DNA of 64,000 bases. Source: Paenarthrobacter sp. AR 02. Lineage in GTDB: Bacteria; Actinomycetota; Actinomycetes; Actinomycetales; Micrococcaceae. The stretch lies in assembly GCF_021538675.1 (NCBI RefSeq), contig NZ_JAJUKH010000007.1, positions 121,568 to 185,567 of the forward strand, written 5' to 3'. Under the pieces are notes generated by a model. The model was not told the DNA's origin. It worked only from the letters and a program-made list of their open reading frames with translations, and did no database searches. How positions within the stretch are numbered: position 1 is the first letter of the stretch; each line of letters starts with the position of its first letter. The translations under genes and the position numbers were made by a program. This document shows positions 56,908 through 64,000 of the stretch, piece after piece.

Positions 56908-58290
56908 TTAGAACTTCACAGCGGCGGGATCGTCGCTTGCGGGAGTTTCCGTTTCGTCGGCTGCTTCGACAGCTTCAGCTTCCTCGGCTGCAGCTTCGCC
57001 GGCGGGCCGGACGAAGTCAGTGAGGTCAACCTTGTTGCCCTCGGAGTCGACAACCTCTGCCTGGCCCAGGACGACGGCCAGCGCCTTACGGCGGCGGACC
57101 TCGGAAACCATCATGGGAACCTGGCCGCTCTGATCAATGATCTGGGCGAACTGGTTCGGGTCCATGCCGTACTGGCTGGCGGTGGTCACGATGTAGTCAA
57201 TGAGCTCGTTCTGGCTGACATTGACCTCTTCCTTGTCCGCGATGGCGTCAAGGATGATCTCGTTCTGGAAAGCACGCTCGGTGTTGGCCTTGACCTCGGC
57301 GCGGTGCTCCTCGGTGTCGTGGTCACCTTCGCCGTGTGCGTTCTCCGGGTTGAAGTGCGCTTCGATCTGCTCTTCCACCACCGAGTCCGGCACGGGGACC
57401 TCGACGAGCTCAACGAGCTTGTCCAGGACCTTGTCCCGGGCCTCAACGCCCTGCTCAACAACCTTGGAGTCGGCAGCCTGCTTGGCAAGGTCCTCACGGA
57501 GCTCAGCCAGGGTGTCGAACTCGGAGGCCAGCTGCGCAAAGTCGTCGTTGGCTTCGGGGAGCTCGCGCTCCTTCACGGCCTTGACCGTGACCTTGACCTG
57601 AGCAGCTTCGCCGGCGTGGTCGCCGCCGACCAGCGTGGTGTCGAAGATTGCTTCTTCGTCAGCAGAGAGGCCGGTTACGGCTTCGTCCAGGCCTTCGAGC
57701 ATGGTGCCTGCGCCTACCTGGTAGGACAGGCCGGCAGCGGAGTCGATCTCTTCGCCGTCGATCGTGGCGTTGATGTCGATGGTGAGGAAGTCATCGTTCT
57801 TGGCGGGACGCTCAACGGACTTCAGCGTGCCGAAACGGCCGCGCAGTTCATCGAGGGCCTTATCGACGTCGGCTTCGGAGGATTCCGCAGCAGCAACCTC
57901 AACCTTGATACCGGAGTATTCCGGCAGTTCGATCTCGGGACGGACGTCGATCTCGACCTGGAACTTGAGTTCACCATCGGTTGCGGACGGGTCCGGAACT
58001 TCGGTGATTTCAACCTCGGGACGGCTCAGCGGGCGAACGCCGGTTTCCTGGACAGCAGCCTGGTACCAGCCGTTCAGGCCATCATTGATGGCCGTTTCCA
58101 GTACGTAGCCACGGCCGACGCGCTGGTCGATGAGCTTGGAAGGAACTTTGCCCTTGCGGAATCCGGGAACCTGGATCTGCGAAGCAACGGTCTTGTACGC
58201 GGCATCGATGCTCGGCTTCAGTTCCTCAAAGGGAACCTCAACGTTGAGCTTGACCCGCGTTGCGGTGAGGTTCTCGACAGCGCTCTTCAC
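56908..58290 (-). CDS. tig: Trigger factor chaperone
   Basis: The 460-residue trigger factor has the ribosome-binding domain with [17 protein letters not shown] (the signature loop), an FKBP-like prolyl isomerase domain in the middle ([20 protein letters not shown]), and a helical substrate-cradle domain after that. A C-terminal acidic tail ([20 protein letters not shown]) is added. It meets nascent chains at the exit tunnel. It lies directly upstream of clpP1P2-clpX, as is common. Confidence 0.98.
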   Translation of the reverse strand: MKSAVENLTATRVKLNVEVPFEELKPSIDAAYKTVASQIQVPGFRKGKVPSKLIDQRVGRGYVLETAINDGLNGWYQAAVQETGVRPLSRPEVEITEVPDPSATDGELKFQVEIDVRPEIELPEYSGIKVEVAAAESSEADVDKALDELRGRFGTLKSVERPAKNDDFLTIDINATIDGEEIDSAAGLSYQVGAGTMLEGLDEAVTGLSADEEAIFDTTLVGGDHAGEAAQVKVTVKAVKERELPEANDDFAQLASEFDTLAELREDLAKQAADSKVVEQGVEARDKVLDKLVELVEVPVPDSVVEEQIEAHFNPENAHGEGDHDTEEHRAEVKANTERAFQNEIILDAIADKEEVNVSQNELIDYIVTTASQYGMDPNQFAQIIDQSGQVPMMVSEVRRRKALAVVLGQAEVVDSEGNKVDLTDFVRPAGEAAAEEAEAVEAADETETPASDDPAAVKF

Positions 58291-58360
58291 AGTCTAAGTA
58301 CTCCTGATTTTGTGGGTATGGGGTTCTGTCGTATCCCTGAAGCGGACACAAACACAGAGT

Positions 58361-58434
58361 CGGGGTGACAGGATTTGAACCTGCGACTTCCTGCTCCCAA
58401 AGCAGGCGCTCTAGCCAAGCTGAGCTACACCCCG
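58361..58434 (-). tRNA. tRNA-Pro (TGG)
   Basis: The minus-strand 74-base cloverleaf begins CGGGGTGTAGCTCAGCTTGG and ends TCACCCCG. The anticodon arm CTGCT TTGGG AGCAG places TGG at 34-36. The T-arm is GCAGGTTCAAATCCTG. The 3' CCA is not encoded. Confidence 0.96.
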
Positions 58435-58560
58435 AATGCACAGGACAGTCTACGGGCAAGCGGGCCAAGAATGCACATTTGACACCGCCGCCGGAATTAG
58501 GTTTAGTTGTACCCGGCTTCAACAGCCACAGGGAAAGCGTCCTGAAGAGGATGTCCACCT

Positions 58561-58634
58561 GGGGACGTAGCTTAATGGTAAAGCCTCAGTCTTCCAAACT
58601 GATTACGCGGGTTCGATTCCCGTCGTCCCCTCCA
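58561..58634 (+). tRNA. tRNA-Gly (TCC)
   Basis: The plus-strand cloverleaf starts GGGGACG, pairing with CGTCCCC before T and an encoded CCA (58632-58634). The anticodon loop CTTCCAA gives TCC. The D-arm is GCTTAATGGTAAAGC and the T-arm GGGTTCGATTCCC. The mature body is 58561-58631. Confidence 0.95.
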
Positions 58635-58636
58635 GC

Positions 58637-58670
58637 AAAGCGCCCCGATCTTCGGATCGGGGCGCTTTTT
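58637..58670. terminator. Terminator after tRNA-Gly
   Basis: AAAGCGCCCCGATC and GATCGGGGCGCTTT pair around TTCG, the stable tetraloop, with a T-run after. It also lies before the opposite-strand nei stop, so it can serve both directions. Confidence 0.93.
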
Positions 58671-58712
58671 GCTTCCAGCTGTTTTTGGCTTCAAAACAGA
58701 GCCTGGAACCGC

Positions 58713-59600
58713 CTAAACCTGGCAGCCGGGACACCAATAGAGCTTGCGAGCACCAATTTCGGTGATGCCCACCAGCGTCCCGCAAGCCCGGCAGGGCAAG
58801 CCGTGACGTTTATAGACAAAGTGCGCATCGGCGTCGGGCGCGATTGCCCCTCCAACGGTCCACAGCGACGGAGGCGTCGTAACAATCCGACCGTCACGGA
58901 CGCCGTCGGCCATTGTTGCCACCGTGTCATCCCACAGCCGGCCAGCCGTTTCGGCGTCGATGCTGTTTCCCGGGGTCCACGGATCAACTGCCTGTCGGAA
59001 CAGCACTTCGGCCCGGTAGATGTTGCCTACTCCGGCGAGCACCGACTGGTCCATCAATAACAAGGCAACGGCAGTCTTGCGGCGACGCAGGCGCCGAATG
59101 AACTCGTCACGGTCCCCCGGCCGGTTATGCAGAGGATCCGGGCCCAGCCTTGCCAGCACGGCCTCTGTCTCCGCGGCTGTGATGGCCGCACAGGTGGTGG
59201 CCCCACGCAGGTCAGCCCATCCGTGGTCCGAAACGAGGCGGACCCGCACCGCCCCTACGGGCGGAGGCGGTCCGGCGTAGGCACCGTCCGGCGCGGCCGA
59301 GCCAGTCTCCCGCTCGCCGATTCGACGGGGAGCGCCGATGCTGGACGCCCCGGTAAAGGACTCGTCGCCCCCGAAACTCCAGGCACCGTACAGGCCCAAG
59401 TGAACGTGGAGGAACAGTCCGTGGTCGAAGCTGAGGAAAAACTGCTTTCCGTGGGCCATGGCGTCAACCATGGTGTGCCCGGTCAGCAGCGCAGCCCCGG
59501 CGGAGAACCGTCCTTGGGGACTGGTAACTTCCAACCGCTGGCCGCCAAAAACATCCTGGAATTGGCGGGCCAGGCGATGGACCGAGTGGCCTTCCGGCAC
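58713..59600 (-). CDS. Fpg/Nei-family DNA glycosylase (endonuclease VIII-like)
   Basis: The 295-residue protein begins MPEGHSVHRLARQF with Pro2 and Glu3 as in Nei. A helix-two-turn-helix is seen in LLLMDQSVLAGVGNIYRAEV, and the C-terminal zinc finger has CRAC and CPGC near the end. MPEGHS rather than MPELPE is typical of the Nei subgroup, which repairs oxidised pyrimidines. The start is GTG at 59600, whose first base overlaps the last base of the rpiB stop, so the two genes are coupled. Confidence 0.93.
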   Translation of the reverse strand: MPEGHSVHRLARQFQDVFGGQRLEVTSPQGRFSAGAALLTGHTMVDAMAHGKQFFLSFDHGLFLHVHLGLYGAWSFGGDESFTGASSIGAPRRIGERETGSAAPDGAYAGPPPPVGAVRVRLVSDHGWADLRGATTCAAITAAETEAVLARLGPDPLHNRPGDRDEFIRRLRRRKTAVALLLMDQSVLAGVGNIYRAEVLFRQAVDPWTPGNSIDAETAGRLWDDTVATMADGVRDGRIVTTPPSLWTVGGAIAPDADAHFVYKRHGLPCRACGTLVGITEIGARKLYWCPGCQV

Positions 59601-60082
59601 TATTCGACGATTTCGCCGGTGTTTTCGTACACCGCGATCTTGCCGATCCGACGGACATGCCGTTCGTCGTTGCTGAAAGGCTCAGCAAGGAATGCCTCGA
59701 TCAGCTCCGTGGCCTCCTCGACGCTGTGCTGGCGCCCTCCGACTGCGACGACGTTCGCATCGTTGTGTTCGCGGGCGAGCTTGGCTGTCGAAAGGTTCCA
59801 CGCCAGGGCGGCTCGCACACCCTTGACCTTGTTTGCGGCAATTTGTTCGCCGTTGCCGGAGCCGCCAAGGACGATTCCCAAGGCGTGCACGCCAGCTTCC
59901 TGGTCGGCGACCACAGCGACGCCTGCGTTGATGCAGAACGACGGGTAATCGTCCAGGGCGTCGTATTCCTTGGGACCGTGATCCACCACTTCGTAGCCCT
60001 TGGCTGTGAGGTGGCTGACCAGGTGGGCACTCAGTTCCATGCCGGCGTGGTCAGTTGCAATGTGGACGCGGGGTGTAGTCAC
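59600..60082 (-). CDS. rpiB: Ribose-5-phosphate isomerase B
   Basis: RpiB interconverts ribose 5-phosphate and ribulose 5-phosphate. The 160-residue protein has VHIATDHAGMELSAHLVSHL, the SGNGEQIAANKVKGVRAAL loop and AREHNDANVVAVGGRQH, all standard. In RpiB from E. coli a Cys acts as base; here GIVLGGSGNGE has no Cys, which is the mycobacterial-type variant that uses an acidic residue instead (Glu in SGNGE). Start ATG 60082. It overlaps the nei gene by 1 base. Confidence 0.96.
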   Translation of the reverse strand: MTTPRVHIATDHAGMELSAHLVSHLTAKGYEVVDHGPKEYDALDDYPSFCINAGVAVVADQEAGVHALGIVLGGSGNGEQIAANKVKGVRAALAWNLSTAKLAREHNDANVVAVGGRQHSVEEATELIEAFLAEPFSNDERHVRRIGKIAVYENTGEIVE

Positions 60083-60179
60083 AGGAAGTCCGTTTCTTTC
60101 TGGCGCGCAGGTACGGCACTGGGCAGTGGCACAGCACTGGCCGGGCGCGGCGATGAGGGATGCGCTACCTAGGGTACCG

Positions 60180-61184
60180 CTAGCCGGGTTGCTGGGTCTG
60201 CCCGTCGCCTTGGGCCCGATGGGCCGCCCTGTTCAGGATTCCGGCAAGTTTGTCCGCGGAGGCGTGGGTTCCGGCGCTCAGCGCCACACGCCGCCCATTG
60301 AGCCTCCTGACGACTACCGCGGGCCCGCTGCTGACGAGCATTGCCGTGGCGTCGTCGTGGTGGCGCCATCCCCACCCGCCGTAATCCGCAGCTTTGACTT
60401 CCGCGGGTGCCGCTGCTGCGATGTCGACGGCGGGAACGGCCAGGACGCGTACGAGGCCGCCCGCGAAGACCTGCAGCCCTCCCCTGTCGGCACGCACCCG
60501 GGCGAACAGGAATCCCGCGCCCACCAGGGCCGCCACGGCGACCAGGGCACCCAGCCACGGGACCACCACCGCGATCAGGGCAGCCGGGAACAGCGCCGAA
60601 ACAATGATCATGATGAATACGGAGCTACGGGCATGGACCCACATCCTCAGGGTGTCGTTGGCGAGGTCGGGGTCCTCCAGGAGGCGAAGCTCCGATTGCA
60701 GTGCGGCGTCGTCCTCGGGAGTCCAGCGGGGGTCGGGCTTGAAAGCGAACATCATTACGACGCCCAGGGCCAAGGCTGCACCGCTTCCCATTGCCAATAC
60801 GATCGGATCGACGTGGGACAACCTGGCGTCCGCAAGCCCGGACTGCCCTACCAGCCCGGCTGCCAGCACAGTGGTGATGAAGAGGCTGAGCATGAGTCCA
60901 AGGCCCATCATGACGCGCCGCATGACCACCGGGCGGGCCAACGGTACGGCCTGCAGGAAAGCGGCCCATCCGAAAACGATGATCAGGGCTGCGCCTCCGG
61001 CTACGTAGGCGCCAAAAGGCGCGAAGGAGGTGCCGCCGTCGGCGTTCCACATGACAGCGACTGGTTGCGGAAGGTCGTTGCGCAGCATCTGCGCGCACAC
61101 AACGAATCCTGCCGCGAGCATCAAAGGAAAAGCCACCGCGAACCGTAGCGCGCGGAGGTCGAGCGTGTCCCGGAACCGTCCCAT
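60180..61184 (-). CDS. DUF1648-like membrane protein
   Basis: The 334-residue protein has about six hydrophobic segments (FAVAFPLMLAAGFVVCAQ, GGAALIIVFGWAAFLQ, LGLMLSLFITTVLAAGLV, VLAMGSGAALALGVVMMF, VFIMIIVSALFPAALIAVVV, LGALVAVAALVGAGFLF) and a C-terminal soluble part. MWNADGGTSFAPFGAYVAGG after the first helix resembles the DUF1648 signature. DUF1648 proteins are found as SdpI-like immunity or as plain membrane proteins. The C-terminal domain looks like a small beta-rich fold (VVVRRLNGRRVALSAG). Confidence 0.7.
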   Translation of the reverse strand: MGRFRDTLDLRALRFAVAFPLMLAAGFVVCAQMLRNDLPQPVAVMWNADGGTSFAPFGAYVAGGAALIIVFGWAAFLQAVPLARPVVMRRVMMGLGLMLSLFITTVLAAGLVGQSGLADARLSHVDPIVLAMGSGAALALGVVMMFAFKPDPRWTPEDDAALQSELRLLEDPDLANDTLRMWVHARSSVFIMIIVSALFPAALIAVVVPWLGALVAVAALVGAGFLFARVRADRGGLQVFAGGLVRVLAVPAVDIAAAAPAEVKAADYGGWGWRHHDDATAMLVSSGPAVVVRRLNGRRVALSAGTHASADKLAGILNRAAHRAQGDGQTQQPG

Positions 61185-61316
61185 GCCTCAACGCTACTCC
61201 GTCAGGACGACACTATGGTGGGAGCTCCTTGCCTTACGGTCAGGGAGTGAAAGAATGGCTTCACACCAGCGGCCGGGCCTACCGGTCGGTCACCCCACCT
61301 TCCCGGAGGCACCACT

Positions 61317-63878
61317 TTGCCAGGCCTGAACCTCACCCGCGATGAAGCGGCCGCCCGCGCCGAACTGCTCAACGTCGAGTCGTATGACGTCACCTTGGAT
61401 CTGACCAAAGGCCCGGAGGTCTTTGGCTCCATCACGGTTGTCAGGTTCTCGGCGCGCCCCGGATCCTCGACGTTCATCGACGCAATCACGCACACCGTCC
61501 ACAGCGTGACCCTCAACGGCACGGAACTGGACCCCGCGGAGGTCGCCGACGGAGTCCGCATCCAGCTCCCCGGACTCGCGGCAGAGAACGAGCTCACGGT
61601 CGTTGCGGATGCCCCCTACATGAACACCGGCGAGGGCCTCCACCGCTTCGTCGACCCCGTAGACGGCGAGGCCTACCTCTACACCCAGTTCGAAGTCCCG
61701 GATTCGCGCCGCATGTTCGCCGTCTTCGAACAGCCGGACCTGAAGGCCACGTTCACCTTCACCGTGACGGCGCCTTCGCACTGGGATGTCATTTCAAACT
61801 CCCCCACGCCCGTCCCTTCCGAAACCGAACCCGCAGAGGACGGCGGTGCACGGTCTGTCTGGAAGTTCGCCCCGACGCCGCGGCTGTCCTCCTACGTGAC
61901 GGCCCTGATCGCAGGGCCGTACCAGTCCGTCCGTTCCGAGGTCACCAGCACCGACGGCCGGGTCATACCGCTCGGGGTGTTCGCGCGGAAGTCCCTCATG
62001 CAGTACCTCGATGCGGACAACATCTTCGAACTCACGCGGCAGGGTTTCGAATTCTTCGAGGCCCAGTTCGGGTGCCCTTACCCGTTCGAGAAGTACGACC
62101 AGCTCTTCGTGCCCGAATTCAATGCCGGAGCCATGGAAAACGCAGGCGCTGTCACCATCCTGGAGGGCTACGTCTTCCGCGGCAAAGTCACCGGTGCCCA
62201 GATTGAACGGCGTGCCATCACGGTGCTGCACGAACTGGCCCACATGTGGTTCGGGGACCTGGTGACCATGCGCTGGTGGAACGACCTGTGGCTCAACGAG
62301 TCCTTCGCTGAGTACATGTCCCACTTGGCAGCCGTGGAAAACACGGAATTCGACCGCGCATGGACCACCTTCGCGTCCGTGGAGAAGTCCTGGGCGTACA
62401 AGCAGGACCAGCTGCCAACAACGCACCCCATCTTCGCTGAAATCAACAACCTCGAGGACGTTGAGGTCAACTTCGACGGCATCACCTACGCCAAGGGCGC
62501 CTCAGTGCTCCGGCAGTTGGTGGCATGGGTTGGTCCGGAGCAGTTCATGGCCGGCGTCCGCACATACTTTGCCAAGCACGCTTGGAAGAACACCGAGCTC
62601 GCAGACCTCATGGTGGAACTCGAAGCCGCGTCCGGACGCGACCTTGACCAGTGGGGCAAGCTCTGGCTCGAGACAGCCGGCGTGAACACCCTCTCCCCTG
62701 AACTCACGGTCGATGACGCCGGCACCATCACAGGTTTCGCCATACGGCAGACCGCGATCGAGGAACAGCCCACCCTCCGCCCGCACCGCCTGGCGGTCGG
62801 TTTCTACAACCTCTCGGCCAACGGGAAGCTGGAACGGACGCACCGCGAGGAGCTCGACGTGGACGGCCCCCGCACGGAAGTTCCTGCCCTGGTGGGCATC
62901 AAGCGTCCTGACTTGATCCTGCTCAACGATGACGACCTTGCCTACGCAAAGGTCCGCCTGGATCCGGATAGCCTGGCGACAGCCAAGGCACACCTGAAGG
63001 ACTTCGCTGCCAGCCTTCCCCGGACCCTGGTGTGGGGCTCGGCCTGGGACGCAGCCCGCGACGGCGAAACCCCGGCCCGCGGCTATGCGGACCTGATCCT
63101 GGCCAACATTGCCGACGAAACTGACTCGTCAGTAATACTGGTCCAGCTGCGCCAGCTCGCGACCACGCTGACCTATTACGTGGCGGCAGACCACAAATTG
63201 GAGGCCACCACCGCGGCGGCCGAAAAGCTGTGGGAGCTTGCATCCGCGGTCGAGGCCGGCTCGGACGCACAGCTGCAGTTCGCAAAGGCTTTCGCCCAGC
63301 TCGCGCGAAGCGATCGGCAGCTTGACCGCCTCCAGGCCCTCCTGGACGGGACGGAAACCCTTGAGGGCCTGGCAGTCGACCAGGATATGCGGTGGGAGCT
63401 CCTGACTGCCTTGGTGGCCGGGGGCCGCCAGGGCCAGGAGCGCATCGACGCTGAACTGGCTCGGGACAACACCTCGAACGGCCAAAACGCTGCGGCGCAA
63501 GCCAAGGCAGCCATCCCCACCGCCGAGGCCAAGCAAGCGGCCTGGGACTCGATTGTGGTCAAGGGTGAGCTCTCCAATGCTCTCCAGGCGTCCGCCGTCG
63601 CCGGCTTCATGCGGGTGCCCGACACCGCCTTGCTGGAGCCGTTCGCCGGGAAATACTTCGAAGCCGTCCCCGGGATCGTCAAGGAACGCACCCACGCCCT
63701 GGCCCAGCAGATTGTGGTGGGCCTCTACCCAGCGCAGCTCACCACGCAAGCCACCGTGGACCGCACGGATGAATTCCTCGCTGGGCTTCCCGAAGAAAGC
63801 GCCGCGTTGCGCCGCATGATGCTGGAGAACCGCGACGGCGTGGTCCGGGCACTGCGCGCAAGGGCAGCGGACGTCTAG
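61317..63878 (+). CDS. pepN: Aminopeptidase N
   Basis: PepN is a zinc M1 aminopeptidase that cleaves N-terminal residues of peptides. The 853-residue protein has GAMENAGAVT near 272-281 and the zinc motif HELAHMWFGDLVTMRWWNDL (HExxH near 305-309, with the third ligand Glu 18 residues on in LNESFAEYMS). The C-terminal helical domain follows. The start is TTG at 61317 with GGAGG 7 bases upstream; the beginning MPGLNLTRDEAAARAELLNV fits the actinobacterial family. Confidence 0.97.
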   Translation: MPGLNLTRDEAAARAELLNVESYDVTLDLTKGPEVFGSITVVRFSARPGSSTFIDAITHTVHSVTLNGTELDPAEVADGVRIQLPGLAAENELTVVADAPYMNTGEGLHRFVDPVDGEAYLYTQFEVPDSRRMFAVFEQPDLKATFTFTVTAPSHWDVISNSPTPVPSETEPAEDGGARSVWKFAPTPRLSSYVTALIAGPYQSVRSEVTSTDGRVIPLGVFARKSLMQYLDADNIFELTRQGFEFFEAQFGCPYPFEKYDQLFVPEFNAGAMENAGAVTILEGYVFRGKVTGAQIERRAITVLHELAHMWFGDLVTMRWWNDLWLNESFAEYMSHLAAVENTEFDRAWTTFASVEKSWAYKQDQLPTTHPIFAEINNLEDVEVNFDGITYAKGASVLRQLVAWVGPEQFMAGVRTYFAKHAWKNTELADLMVELEAASGRDLDQWGKLWLETAGVNTLSPELTVDDAGTITGFAIRQTAIEEQPTLRPHRLAVGFYNLSANGKLERTHREELDVDGPRTEVPALVGIKRPDLILLNDDDLAYAKVRLDPDSLATAKAHLKDFAASLPRTLVWGSAWDAARDGETPARGYADLILANIADETDSSVILVQLRQLATTLTYYVAADHKLEATTAAAEKLWELASAVEAGSDAQLQFAKAFAQLARSDRQLDRLQALLDGTETLEGLAVDQDMRWELLTALVAGGRQGQERIDAELARDNTSNGQNAAAQAKAAIPTAEAKQAAWDSIVVKGELSNALQASAVAGFMRVPDTALLEPFAGKYFEAVPGIVKERTHALAQQIVVGLYPAQLTTQATVDRTDEFLAGLPEESAALRRMMLENRDGVVRALRARAADV

Positions 63879-63883
63879 GTGTA

Positions 63884-64000
63884 CTAACCCGGTAGGTTGG
63901 TGACGCGGCTGGCTGGGGAGGCGCCTTTGAGTGCCGTGTGTGGCCTGCTGCGATTGTAGTGCTCGATGAAGTCCTGGTAACAGGCTTGGCGTTCGGTTTC
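63884..64000 (-). mobile_element. IS481-family transposase, C-terminal part (runs off the right edge)
   Basis: On the minus strand the last 38 codons are visible: CYQDFIEHYNRSRPHTALKG then SPASRVTNLPG and TAG at 63884-63886. The YNxxRPHTALxG and SRVxNLxG pattern is the IS481-type DDE transposase end. The likely element end TGTACTAACC begins at about 63880, 1-2 bases after the pepN stop. The rest of the element is outside the window. Confidence 0.85.

Noticed and set aside
60180..61184. SdpI-type immunity protein
   Set aside because: Only the DUF1648-like start is shared. There is no toxin gene nearby and the C-terminal soluble part is different, so a general DUF1648-like label is safer.

Overview
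The window looks like chromosome from a high-GC actinobacterium of the Micrococcaceae, most likely Arthrobacter or Paenarthrobacter. The grounds are protein content and gene order: nrdHIEF, nadD-rsfS, rplU-rpmA-obgE-proBA, ileS-folC-DUF4233-ndk and clpX-clpP2-clpP1-tig. An actinobacterial ileS T-box with a very short stem I, a ThiD-TenA fusion and frequent GTG/TTG starts agree with this. The genus is inferred from memory of such gene orders, not from a search.

Layout. Positions 1-8.3 kb are accessory: the N-terminus of a FAD oxidoreductase, an AlkD-like HEAT protein, a YhcG-type (DUF1016) nuclease, a dienelactone-hydrolase-like lipoprotein, a membrane-anchored protein resembling the large subunit of exonuclease VII, a DUF222/HNH endonuclease, a long Ala/Gly-rich protein, and two probable gene remnants. 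Positions 8.3-12.6 kb hold the class Ib ribonucleotide reductase genes nrdHIEF with an NrdR-like box. Positions 12.8-19.7 kb hold a LysR regulator, a DUF2004 protein and a MoxR-DUF58-VWA cluster. Positions 19.7-24.2 kb hold a sugar ABC importer (binding protein and two permeases, no ATPase) behind a ROK repressor. Positions 24.3-27.4 kb hold an rRNA methyltransferase-like gene, a cupin, and a TetR regulator flanked by two identical tRNA-Ala(GGC) genes.

Positions 27.4-37 kb are conserved housekeeping: rsfS, nadD, proA, proB, obgE, rpmA, rplU, then thiD-tenA under a TPP riboswitch. Positions 37-48 kb hold a large RNase E/G, a VKOR protein, ndk, DUF4233, folC and ileS behind a T-box, then an EEP-family phosphatase. 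Positions 48-64 kb hold an SDR, valS, two Fpg/Nei glycosylases, an Rv2466c-like DsbA protein, clpX, clpP2, clpP1, tig, tRNA-Pro, tRNA-Gly, rpiB, a DUF1648-like membrane protein and pepN. The window ends inside an IS481-family transposase that begins just after the pepN stop.

The least ordinary item is the exonuclease VII-like protein at 3059-4552. It keeps the residues expected for catalysis but replaces the usual C-terminus with a coiled coil and two membrane segments, and no small-subunit gene lies beside it. Most of the rest is core genome. Its interest lies in regulation (T-box, TPP riboswitch, NrdR box, a TetR palindrome, probable leaderless starts) and in oddities such as two convergent gene pairs that share a CTAG as both stop codons.
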